Of a DNA stretch of 37,354 nt, positions 8,027 to 15,297 are shown piece by piece. Origin of the DNA: a virus; the IMG/VR virus record IMGVR_UViG_3300043775_004752, positions 1 through 37,354 of that record; one strand, given 5' to 3'. A model generated the notes under the pieces. It did not search any database, was not told the DNA's origin, and worked only from the letters and a program-made list of their open reading frames with translations. How positions within the stretch are numbered: position 1 is the stretch's first letter; the number at the start of each line of letters is the position of its first letter. The translations under genes were made by a program, and so were the position numbers.

Positions 8027-8833
8027 TTATATATCCCAGGTTTTAATATAATCTTCTAAAATATGTTTAGGTTGTGTCTCAACCCATCCGCAAAGTAAGC
8101 GATTTTTTTCATAGTGCTCGTGTTTATCCTTCGCACTCGCACCTTCACCGTCGTGTGGTAAATGCCACATCGGTCTATCGTTAATACGTTCTACATCATA
8201 CCCAAGAATGTGTACACGTTTCGCTATTTCATCGTCCTCATACCCCCAGCCTCTAAAATTCGGATTATAACCTTTAAATTTATTAAAAATATCTTTTCTC
8301 GACATAACGCACCCACCAACAGAATTATTATGAACTATCCATACATTTTCGTTTTGAAAATATACCTGTCTTGTATTGGGTAAGTGTGTCATTAAATCGT
8401 TGTAATCAAGTGTATTTTCGAACTTGTTCTTTACAGGTAATTTCGTGTATATAAAAAGACCATCATACGGGTAAACTAAACCGGTATTTGTTGACTCTAC
8501 TAATCTTTTGCGTCCTTGTATTATTTGTTCAGGGTGAAGAATAATATCTGTATCATGAAAAATAAGAATATTATTATCACTTAATTTAGCTCCCGCATTA
8601 AATCCTCGTGCCTTTATCCATTCACCGGTATTGACCATATGTACATATTTGTCTACATCATGCAGGTTTATGTGTTGTAATAAAACAGGCTTAGTTGTAT
8701 CTTCAAAAAAGATATACTGAAAGTTTGTACAATGTTTACGATAATAATCGGTAACGATTTTAATATTACGTAAGCGCTCGTATGTATCAATGCGAACATG
8801 GAAACAGAATGTCGTGCCTTCAAGATCGTACAT
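8027..8833 (-). CDS. GT-A glycosyltransferase with galactosyltransferase-like C-terminal motif
   Basis: 268 aa. IFHDTDIILHP carries an Asp-x-Asp at residues 94/96, and AGAKLSDNNIL precedes it as in GT-A enzymes. Later, NSVGGCVMSRKDIFNKF and FRGWGYEDDEIAKRV match the C-terminal motif of beta-1,4-galactosyltransferase and GalNAc-transferase families (GWGGEDDD-like, with acceptor/catalytic acids). The WHLPHDGEG segment fits the metal-binding His of that fold. It probably adds a hexose or N-acetylhexosamine. It starts 1 nt after the stop of the large fusion gene upstream, in the same operon. Confidence 0.8.
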   Translation of the reverse strand: MYDLEGTTFCFHVRIDTYERLRNIKIVTDYYRKHCTNFQYIFFEDTTKPVLLQHINLHDVDKYVHMVNTGEWIKARGFNAGAKLSDNNILIFHDTDIILHPEQIIQGRKRLVESTNTGLVYPYDGLFIYTKLPVKNKFENTLDYNDLMTHLPNTRQVYFQNENVWIVHNNSVGGCVMSRKDIFNKFKGYNPNFRGWGYEDDEIAKRVHILGYDVERINDRPMWHLPHDGEGASAKDKHEHYEKNRLLCGWVETQPKHILEDYIKTWDI

Positions 8834-8834
8834 A

Positions 8835-10295
8835 TTACTTAATTATAACACCTATCCCCATTTTTCCCTCTGGTGATTTGAGAATTTCTTTATACTCATA
8901 ATTGCCTTTAATTTCTGTCCAGAATCTATGGCCTCCACCTTCCTCATTAACAGCAATATCATGAAAAGCGATAACACCACCTTTACGCACTAGTGAACCG
9001 TACGTATTGAAATCGTGTCTTATAGCTTCATACATATGATTTCCGTCAATAAACAGAAAATCTAGCTCTGGTGTAATACTGCGTGTCATACCTGCAGTAT
9101 ATTGTTCAAGACTTGAGAATGGTAATACGTGTAAATTTACATTCTTCTGTTTTGCCCATTTTTTCCAAAGAATCAGATGCCCGTATTCCTGTTGATTAAC
9201 TCTTGGATCTTGCGGTCCTGTAAAAAATCTAACCGGTAAGTCGATGGATACTATTGTGGTTCCGGGTGATGAAGCATCAATATATCGACCGAGCGTCCAG
9301 CCGAGAAGTGATCCGATTTCACATACGTTCTTTGGATTTAATTTTTTATAAATTTTTAATAATTCACTAAACTCTTCCTCGACTTGTGATCCAGGTTGTA
9401 TTACATCAACTACCTTCTCGTCCGCTGCAAGCTGTTGTAGTTTATCACGTCTTTTAATTATAGATAGCTGGTTAACTACTGTTTGATCGGTTGCAATAGG
9501 TGGCTGATTGGGGTAATGTCCGTGTTTTTTGAGGTACTTCTCTCTTCCCCCGTAGACATTTTTTTCCCACTCTTTAGACTTAGATGCAATGCTACTCTTG
9601 TCAATAGCACCCGGTGCTTCAGTAAGGTAAGATTCTGAATCAACAATATCAGCAAACCACCAAAAAGGTGGATGGTAACCAGCTTTTGCAATTCTGTATG
9701 TAAGATCTACATGCTCCCATGCATTGTAAAATTGCTCATCATGTAGACCGACCTCTTCTATGACGTCACGGTGAAAATAAGAGAACATTGCGACTGTGTG
9801 CTCGTATAGCGCTATTTTTACGCCGTTAGGGTATTCTATAATTTTTTTTGGGTTTGGTTCAGAATCTTGCTTACATAAATGTCTATTGTGTAGATCAAAT
9901 TGAAAATCTTGCCTTCTATTAAATGGACTACCAGGTCCGTAGTTAAAGTGTAATATACCAGATGTTTTTGAAGCATTTATATACACTTCAAAAACATCTT
10001 GTTTTAATAATATTATATCATCTTCTAGGACAAATAGATGCTCGACATTTTTTTCAAGAAGTGCTTTTAAGCAATCATTTTTTGAAATGCCAACACCTGT
10101 ATTATGTTCGTGATGTATGATTGTAATGTTTTTCTTACAATTAAAAAGTTCCTCATCAATTTTATTCTTACCATCATTTACAATGACAAGTGGTATATCG
10201 TTACCAACATTTGCAGGTAACGATTCTATACATAGTTTTAGAAAGTCAGGTCGATCACAAGTTACAATGCCAACTCCAAAGTTTATCGTATTCAT
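8835..10295 (-). CDS. GT2-type glycosyltransferase-methyltransferase fusion, first gene of glycan operon
   Basis: 486 aa. Residues 1 to about 260 form a GT-A domain: NFGVGIVTCDRPDFLKLCIE, the nucleotide-binding VIVNDGKN, the family-2 signature GVGISKNDCLKAL, and LFVLEDDIIL as the Asp-rich metal site; NAWEHVDLTYRIAKAGY is the catalytic-base region. From about residue 310 there is a Methyltransf_24-type domain: VCEIGSLLGWTLGR, TIVSIDLP, LDFLFIDGNHMYEAIRHD and KGGVIAFHDI. It probably elongates and methylates a glycan chain. It is first in a ten-gene - strand operon and faces a virion gene at 10333, with a promoter inside that gene's 5' end. Confidence 0.85.
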   Translation of the reverse strand: MNTINFGVGIVTCDRPDFLKLCIESLPANVGNDIPLVIVNDGKNKIDEELFNCKKNITIIHHEHNTGVGISKNDCLKALLEKNVEHLFVLEDDIILLKQDVFEVYINASKTSGILHFNYGPGSPFNRRQDFQFDLHNRHLCKQDSEPNPKKIIEYPNGVKIALYEHTVAMFSYFHRDVIEEVGLHDEQFYNAWEHVDLTYRIAKAGYHPPFWWFADIVDSESYLTEAPGAIDKSSIASKSKEWEKNVYGGREKYLKKHGHYPNQPPIATDQTVVNQLSIIKRRDKLQQLAADEKVVDVIQPGSQVEEEFSELLKIYKKLNPKNVCEIGSLLGWTLGRYIDASSPGTTIVSIDLPVRFFTGPQDPRVNQQEYGHLILWKKWAKQKNVNLHVLPFSSLEQYTAGMTRSITPELDFLFIDGNHMYEAIRHDFNTYGSLVRKGGVIAFHDIAVNEEGGGHRFWTEIKGNYEYKEILKSPEGKMGIGVIIK

Positions 10296-10314
10296 TATTG
10301 ATTAATACGATATT

Positions 10315-10343
10315 TTAATATAAATATTGTTAATGGCAATCAA
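10315..10343 (-). promoter_or_regulatory. Sigma70-like promoter for the glycan operon
   Basis: On the - strand: TTGATT (10343-10338), 17 nt, TATTAA (10320-10315), then 19 nt to ATG 10295. The -35 overlaps the first codons of the divergent fibre-like gene, and the spacer overlaps that gene's late promoter at 10319-10326. Early and late transcription would therefore compete at one site. The -35 matches others in the window; the -10 is moderate. Confidence 0.42.
10319..10326 (+). promoter_or_regulatory. T4-type late promoter (TATAAATA), 6 nt from ATG
   Basis: An exact TATAAATA octamer, the box read by T4 gp55-RNA polymerase, ends 6 nt before ATG 10333. In T4 the box covers about -13 to -6, so transcription would start at or next to the A of the start codon. 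No Shine-Dalgarno fits in between. Confidence 0.75.
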
Positions 10344-11028
10344 TCCGTCAAATAGTAATGCAATTAATGTTGTTAACTTACCGTCAGCTCAGCTCGCCGT
10401 AGCTGGAGATTATTTAATTTTGCAGACAAATAACGGTACGCAAAAAATAAATTTTAATGATTTTAACGTTGTGCGTACAGATATACTAGGCAACGCAACT
10501 GTAATCGGTAATTTAACAGGTAATGATGTAGTTGTTGACAATGTCGTAACAGCGAACATTACGGCGAGCAACTTCTTTACGACAAACGGTCAGGGCATTA
10601 ATGGTTCAAACGGTTTTTATGATAGGTTTACAATTCAAGACGGGCTTATCCTAAGTGCTGACCTAAACACTAAAAATAATCCCGTATATACAGAAATTAC
10701 AAACACTGTCCTGCCTGCACTTACGTCAAATCTGTCTAACATTTTTTTAAAGATATATGATTATAGCAATACAGCTGTAATTCCTGCAGGGTCAAATACC
10801 ACATCGACAATTTCAATAAATCAATTTTTTGCAAACTACCCTATTACTGTTACACAAATAACACGTGATAAATTTACCGTTGTGCCGCAAGTCGGTACAC
10901 TAGCTCAGGTTCCTACAATAACCAACATATTACAAATTGGTCAGAATTTACAGTTTCAAATTGCTGTTGGTTCAAATCTCACAAATAATACAACGTTTAA
11001 TTGGCGATTGCTTGTAACTTACAATTAA
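10333..11028 (+). CDS. Fibre-like virion structural protein
   Basis: 231 aa. It is rich in Asn, Thr, Val, Ile and Ser with short repeated beta units (for example NATVIGNLTGNDVVVDNVVT), which is typical of phage fibres and fibritin-like proteins. A long N-terminal stretch of this kind runs to about residue 100, then a compact C-terminal part ends in FNWRLLVTYN. The exact T4 late promoter supports a virion role. ATG 10333 (MAINPSN) is preferred to the in-frame TTG at 10327, because the latter lies inside the promoter-to-start interval. I cannot assign a T4 counterpart. It overlaps the convergent small gene at 11025 by 4 nt. Its location beside the glycan cluster makes it a possible glycan acceptor, which is speculation. 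Confidence 0.65.
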   Translation: MAINPSNSNAINVVNLPSAQLAVAGDYLILQTNNGTQKINFNDFNVVRTDILGNATVIGNLTGNDVVVDNVVTANITASNFFTTNGQGINGSNGFYDRFTIQDGLILSADLNTKNNPVYTEITNTVLPALTSNLSNIFLKIYDYSNTAVIPAGSNTTSTISINQFFANYPITVTQITRDKFTVVPQVGTLAQVPTITNILQIGQNLQFQIAVGSNLTNNTTFNWRLLVTYN

Positions 11029-11240
11029 TCGCGTACGTGAAATAGTAAAGCTTTAGTAATTCTACCTAAAGCTTTATTTGGATTTACACCTTCATCAACT
11101 AGACGTTTATACTCGAGCTTAAACGAATTAATAAATTCTTCTGATAATTGAAAGTTTCTTGGATAAAAACTACGCTTTACCGTTTTAATAGGCGAAAAAT
11201 TTTCTTTTATTTGTAATATGGTTCTATCAAAAGAGTTCAC
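11025..11240 (-). CDS. Small hypothetical protein, late promoter
   Basis: 71 aa, beginning MNSFDRTILQIKENFSPIK from a GTG at 11240. It is basic, probably helical (FINSFKLEYKRLVDEGVNP, KALGRITKALLF), with no recognisable domain. Support for a real gene comes from the late-like box AATAAATA placed exactly 6 nt before the GTG, inside the end of the upstream kinase gene, the same spacing as at 10333, 12058 and 18190. It ends against the fibre-like gene, with stops overlapping. The function is unknown. Confidence 0.6.
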   Translation of the reverse strand: MNSFDRTILQIKENFSPIKTVKRSFYPRNFQLSEEFINSFKLEYKRLVDEGVNPNKALGRITKALLFHVRD

Positions 11241-11245
11241 AAATA

Positions 11246-11983
11246 TTATTTATTGCCGCGTATAATATCGTTGAGTATTTTTTTCTCCTCTTTCTCTTCT
11301 TTTTCAACCTTCTTTTGAGCTTTTAAGATTGATTCCATCATATCTAAATTTTCAGTATTAAAAATGCCGTTATCTTCAACTAAACTACCTGTATCACTAA
11401 TATATAGATTGACCATCTGTATTCGTTCTTCTGGAGAGCCGAAGATTTCAATAATAGGCGGTCTATCTTCATCGGGGAAAAACGGTGATTTGCCTGTATG
11501 ATAGAAGCCGTGCGAAATAACTTTAAAAATATTATCTATTTCTGCGATGTACGCTGTATCTATCTCTCTACCTTCTCTCTCTACAATAGGTACCGGCGCA
11601 ACGTTAGTTATGGGAAGAAAAAATATGACGTCAAGATAATGCATACTCTCCTTAACGAGCGGTATACATTCACGAATAAAATCATCATCAATATCTGATG
11701 CATTTTTTGCGTTACTCCAGAGTGAATATACAATATTATCCAAACAGCATCTGTCGAAAATAATATTATCATTTTTTGATGTACTCTTAATATCTGACAG
11801 TAATAATTTTAAAATTTCAAGTTGCGATTCTTTTGCTACTTCTTTATTAAGCTTAATATTATTTTCTTTAATGTATGTCCTGTATGACTCTTTTGACCGT
11901 TTATACATTGACCATTTTGCAAGAATATCATTGACAAGTGTTGTCTTACCTTGACAGGCAGATCCGGAAATAGCAATTCTCAT
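11246..11983 (-). CDS. NadR-like P-loop kinase (AAA_28 family)
   Basis: 245 aa. It starts MRIAISGSACQGKTTL, so the Walker A loop (GSACQGKTT) is at residues 7-15. NIIFDRCCLDNIVYSLWSNA is the Walker B-like/LID region, and YLDVIFFLPITNVAPVP plus EREGREIDTAYIAEIDNIF match the nucleotide kinase-like family that includes the NadR kinase domain. The substrate (nicotinamide riboside, a deoxynucleotide or another small molecule) cannot be told. The C-terminus is a Lys/Glu-rich coiled tail. An upstream ATG at 12139 would add 52 residues of unlike sequence and run over the divergent gene, so I use ATG 11983. It lies 5 bp before the small gene that follows. Confidence 0.75.
   Translation of the reverse strand: MRIAISGSACQGKTTLVNDILAKWSMYKRSKESYRTYIKENNIKLNKEVAKESQLEILKLLLSDIKSTSKNDNIIFDRCCLDNIVYSLWSNAKNASDIDDDFIRECIPLVKESMHYLDVIFFLPITNVAPVPIVEREGREIDTAYIAEIDNIFKVISHGFYHTGKSPFFPDEDRPPIIEIFGSPEERIQMVNLYISDTGSLVEDNGIFNTENLDMMESILKAQKKVEKEEKEEKKILNDIIRGNK
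11247..11254 (-). promoter_or_regulatory. Late-like promoter (AATAAATA) 6 nt before GTG
   Basis: On the - strand AATAAATA is followed by 6 nt and GTG 11240. It differs from TATAAATA in one base and overlaps the last codons of the kinase gene. The identical spacing to the exact boxes is the main support. Confidence 0.5.
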
Positions 11984-12043
11984 AAAATATAACTTATAAA
12001 CATTTTCTAACATTTCAATAATGTTTCTTTTTATTAAGACATG

Positions 12044-12051
12044 TATAAATA
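12044..12051 (+). promoter_or_regulatory. T4-type late promoter (TATAAATA), 6 nt from ATG
   Basis: An exact octamer ends 6 nt before ATG 12058, with only A residues between. The geometry equals that at 10319. It puts a glycosyltransferase under late control. Confidence 0.75.
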
Positions 12052-12057
12052 AAAAAA

Positions 12058-13305
12058 ATGTTATTTTTTGCCAAACAAATTCCTCACTCACCACATGCGT
12101 TAAAATATCTGGTACGTAATGATTCAGCACACATGACATTTTTTGATTTATGTAAAAGTGTTAATCCTGACACAAAGCAGGCGCGATTATCAAAAATACC
12201 GTTTAATGAGAAATTTGTCTATGAAATACATTTACGTTACTCAATTGATCATCTGGCTGATGGTATTTGTTCATTTACTGAAATACTACCAGAAATAATA
12301 ATAGATAAATTACAAAATAATAAATGCTTATTATTAATATCACACAGCCATGAAGGTTATTCGTGCAGCGGTAATACTGTTAAAAGGATTAAAGAGCTCT
12401 TAGAGAAAGATAGTATTGAGATGCATAATGTAATACTTTTCTGTAATAGTACGACGCCGTCACCACGTATCGTGGCAGATAGTAACGGCGTATATTGCGG
12501 GTTTAATTATTTTGAGTCAACAGCAAGAAATAAATTTGCATTAGAAAATATCGCAGAATATAAATCACTGCGACTTGATAATATACTTGCATGCAATATT
12601 AAAAATAAATTTCTCTGTTTAAATCGCGTACCGCGTGAGCACAGAGTAATGTTCTTAATGCTGCTAAATAGAGAAAATCTGTTGAGTAATTTCCTGTGGA
12701 GCCTACCCGACATTGACGTTGTAAACGCTAGTGATATAACAAAATTTGACGTTTCGGAAATATGGGGTCAGACTAACACGGCCTGTGTGTTTAAGAATAC
12801 GACACCGGTTGAGCGTGTGGAATTTAAGCGACTTCTCCCAAGTGTCGTTGATGTAAGGGCATTTGAATATAATCAGTGGAATACCTTAAATAAAAAATTT
12901 ATAACTTCTACAGGGATATATGTAGTTACAGAGACGCTTTTTGGTGGTGCTAATACACCATGTTTTTTTACTGAAAAAATATTTAAACCGATCTACTATA
13001 AGATGCCCTTTATAGTAGTAGGTACACCAGGGTACCTTAAGCATATGCGCACGTGCGGCTATAAGACTTTTAGTAATTTATGGTCTGAAGATTATGATGA
13101 TGTTATTGATGAGTATGGTAGACTTTCGCGAATAATTAAACTAATTGAATATATAAGCCGTCTAGATACAGAAGAATTTCACAAGCTGCTAGCCGAAGCT
13201 CTGTATATTACTGCATGCAATTATTCACGTCTTATGAGCCGTAGTAGTGACAAGTATATCGCAGATTTTATTGCAGAAAAATTATCTGCCCGCATTACAC
13301 TTTAA
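12058..13305 (+). CDS. Late-expressed glycosyltransferase-like protein (exostosin/GT-B type)
   Basis: 415 aa. The C-terminal third has CFFTEKIFKPIYYKMPFIVVG, then PGYLKHMRTCGYKTF and LWSEDYD. This TEKIFKPI-PFI-G-L-GYKTF pattern marks a phage/bacterial glycosyltransferase family and resembles the donor-binding end of GT10/exostosin-like enzymes. Around residue 185, NKFLCLNRVPREHRVMFL fits the N-terminal sugar-binding side. The 408-aa gene at 18886 is a diverged paralogue. It stands alone between genes of the opposite strand and has an exact late promoter, so it probably acts during virion assembly or late host modification. The ends of this gene and queE overlap by 11 bp. Confidence 0.65.
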   Translation: MLFFAKQIPHSPHALKYLVRNDSAHMTFFDLCKSVNPDTKQARLSKIPFNEKFVYEIHLRYSIDHLADGICSFTEILPEIIIDKLQNNKCLLLISHSHEGYSCSGNTVKRIKELLEKDSIEMHNVILFCNSTTPSPRIVADSNGVYCGFNYFESTARNKFALENIAEYKSLRLDNILACNIKNKFLCLNRVPREHRVMFLMLLNRENLLSNFLWSLPDIDVVNASDITKFDVSEIWGQTNTACVFKNTTPVERVEFKRLLPSVVDVRAFEYNQWNTLNKKFITSTGIYVVTETLFGGANTPCFFTEKIFKPIYYKMPFIVVGTPGYLKHMRTCGYKTFSNLWSEDYDDVIDEYGRLSRIIKLIEYISRLDTEEFHKLLAEALYITACNYSRLMSRSSDKYIADFIAEKLSARITL

Positions 13306-14053
13306 GCGCTTTATCCCAAATTACTAGCTGTAAGCGTGGGCTAAACTTTACACCCATATACTTAGCATATTCTGCTACCGCAGCTGCTTTCTGTGTATGT
13401 TCATCACGCGAGCCGCAACACGGCATGAACCATATACGATGTGTAGGAATGTTTATACCTTCGTCATCCCTTACGTACTTGTTCCAAATCTCCTCAATAT
13501 CACTATCTACGGTTATAACAAACTTAAACCCCGAATTATTCGCTACATGCCATTTGAGAACTTCAGGTTTATATGTCTTCTCCTCTGGGTCACCGTTTGT
13601 TGATAGCTTAGGTGATGTAGTGAATGTAGCTCTATAATATGCTACCCATTCATTTGCAGGTAAAATTGTAGCGTTCGTCTCAAAATCTATTCTCGGTAAA
13701 AACCCATAGCGAGTAATAAAGCACTCTATAAATTTTAAAAGCTGTTTCTGTTGTACAAGGGGCTCACCGCCTGTAATCTTTAAAATACTACCACTCTGAA
13801 GATGATTAATATGATATCCCTTCTCAAGCATCGTAAAAATCTCCTGAAATGTCATCTTGTTTTTTACCGACCACGATACATACGAATCACAACCATGCGG
13901 AGAGTCTGCAGATTCAAATTTACTGCACGTTAAATTACACATTGATAGTCGCATAAAAACTGAAGGTGTACCGATATGTTCACCCTCTCCTTCAATTGTA
14001 TAAAATATCTTATCATCACTTAAAAATAGCGTTTCTTCATCTATGTTTATCAT
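13295..14053 (-). CDS. queE: 7-carboxy-7-deazaguanine synthase, radical SAM
   Basis: 252 aa. QueE converts 6-carboxytetrahydropterin to 7-carboxy-7-deazaguanine, third step to preQ0. Seen here: FYTIEGEGEHIGTPSVFMRL at residues 17-36, the family's substrate-binding opening; the [4Fe-4S] cysteines C39, C43 and C55; and ILKITGGEPLVQQ, the GGEP SAM-binding motif. The cluster motif is Cx3Cx11C rather than Cx3Cx2C, with an 11-residue insert between the second and third Cys; altered spacing is known in some QueE proteins. RIDFETNAT and FTTSPKL follow as usual. The start is ATG 14053, 9 nt after a clear sigma70-like -10. It faces phoH and overlaps the end of the late glycosyltransferase by 11 bp. Confidence 0.9.
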   Translation of the reverse strand: MINIDEETLFLSDDKIFYTIEGEGEHIGTPSVFMRLSMCNLTCSKFESADSPHGCDSYVSWSVKNKMTFQEIFTMLEKGYHINHLQSGSILKITGGEPLVQQKQLLKFIECFITRYGFLPRIDFETNATILPANEWVAYYRATFTTSPKLSTNGDPEEKTYKPEVLKWHVANNSGFKFVITVDSDIEEIWNKYVRDDEGINIPTHRIWFMPCCGSRDEHTQKAAAVAEYAKYMGVKFSPRLQLVIWDKALKV

Positions 14054-14062
14054 ACATGGTAG

Positions 14063-14090
14063 ATTGTAACTGTTGTCTATGGTTAATCAA
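14063..14090 (-). promoter_or_regulatory. Sigma70-like promoter for queE
   Basis: On the - strand: TTGATT (14090-14085), 16 nt, TACAAT (14068-14063), 9 nt, ATG 14053. The -35 lies within the first codons of phoH. Transcription would begin at or just before the start codon. Confidence 0.58.
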
Positions 14091-14903
14091 GAGAAATATA
14101 ATAAGTACTTGCACATGAGTAAAGCTAAAAAAAATAGTGTTGCTAGCAATAACATCACTAACGAAATACCAACAGATAGTTCACCCTATATAGCACAACG
14201 TGAAAAAATTGATTTTGAGCTAAAAATAAAAGAACTTCCATGGACTGAAAAACAAAAAGAAATTATAAATTTATTTCTCAATAAAAAAACAAAGTTAATG
14301 CTGCTTAAGGGGCCTGCTGGTACTAGTAAGACTATTTTATCAATGTATCTCGGGTTACAGCTCTTAAATGCAAAGAAGGTATCTGACATAGTTCTCGTGC
14401 GATCTGCTGTTGAAAGCTCAGAATCAAAACTTGGCTATTTACCGGGTGATATGATGGAAAAATTCGGTGTATATCTTACACCGTTTAACGAAAAATTTAA
14501 TGAATTAATTGCTGAGCCTCAAATAAAACGTCTCGAAAAAGATAATAGAATTGCTGTATGCCCGATAAACTTCGCTCGCGGCTTACATTTTTCTGTTAAA
14601 TTCGTTTGTTGTGATGAAAGTCAAAATTTAACCATACGCGAATTACAGACACTCTTTACACGAATCGGTGAATTTAGTAAGGTTATGATTTGTGGTGATC
14701 CTGATCAAAGTGACTTGCCAGCCGGTAAGTCCGGCTTTAATGCCGTATATAATGCGTTTAATAATGATGATGCAAGAGCTCACGGCATACAGTGTATTGA
14801 ATTAACAGAGGATCATATCGTGAGATCCGAGCTCTGCAAGTACGTAACACACGTATTCAAGCAAATGCCCTGCAATACTACAAAACAGCTCCTGCACTCT
14901 TAA
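14079..14903 (+). CDS. phoH: PhoH-like ATPase
   Basis: 274 aa. PhoH proteins are P-loop ATPases related to the N-terminal half of superfamily 1 helicases and are very common in marine phages; their role in infection is unclear. LMLLKGPAGTSKTILSMYL carries Walker A (GPAGTSKT, residues 78-85), VSDIVLVRSAVESSESKLGYLPG is the family motif after it, and KFVCCDESQN is Walker B, usually DEAQN. FSKVMICGDPDQSDLP is motif III, and the final ITLTEDHIVR-like segment (CIELTEDHIVRSE) holds the arginine. The first 50 residues are a loose basic extension. ATG 14079 is used instead of TTG 14073. The 3' end overlaps a convergent gene by 26 bp. Confidence 0.92.
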   Translation: MVNQEKYNKYLHMSKAKKNSVASNNITNEIPTDSSPYIAQREKIDFELKIKELPWTEKQKEIINLFLNKKTKLMLLKGPAGTSKTILSMYLGLQLLNAKKVSDIVLVRSAVESSESKLGYLPGDMMEKFGVYLTPFNEKFNELIAEPQIKRLEKDNRIAVCPINFARGLHFSVKFVCCDESQNLTIRELQTLFTRIGEFSKVMICGDPDQSDLPAGKSGFNAVYNAFNNDDARAHGIQCIELTEDHIVRSELCKYVTHVFKQMPCNTTKQLLHS

Positions 14904-15297
14904 GCTCTTCTATAGCCTTAAGTACACTATTATTTGCAGTAGCAATATCTGCTGCAGTTTGATCCTTAAGCGCTATTGTTGTAGGCTGGAGTACTGCTGT
15001 GCCGTCATTATCATTTAAGCCTATTTGCTGTGCAATAGCGTTTAATGTTGCGGACAAGTTATCTTGTATTTTACAAAAATGTGGATCACGATCAAATTTA
15101 GGTAATATGCTTCCTGTTGATATAAGACCTGTTGTATCTATATTAGGCTTACCTTTTATTTGTTTTTCGTAGATGTTAGATAGGTCATCTTGACCTATAT
15201 CAAATGGCAACTGAATTTGAGCTTGTTTCTGATTATTATTAATAATATAGTCAGATATATCACCACCGTAAAATTGATGTCTGTGCTCTGGAGACAT
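14878..15297 (-). CDS. Hypothetical protein downstream of queD
   Basis: 139 aa, no recognised domain. It begins MSPEHRHQFYGGDISDYI, has a Gln/Asn-rich middle, and ends in a probable helix (TAADIATANNSVLKAIEELK). It is coupled to queD: the queD stop and this ATG share one base (TAATG). Its 3' end overlaps phoH by 26 bp in the opposite direction. The low-complexity composition and helical tail are more like a virion or scaffold protein than an enzyme, but there is no (L/I)-x-E peptide at the N-terminus. The function is unknown. Confidence 0.6.
   Translation of the reverse strand: MSPEHRHQFYGGDISDYIINNNQKQAQIQLPFDIGQDDLSNIYEKQIKGKPNIDTTGLISTGSILPKFDRDPHFCKIQDNLSATLNAIAQQIGLNDNDGTAVLQPTTIALKDQTAADIATANNSVLKAIEELKSAGAVL

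Noticed and set aside
11984-12139. Longer N-terminus for the NadR-like kinase
   Set aside because: The extra 52 residues precede the natural first beta strand, have no family likeness and cross the divergent late promoter and gene.
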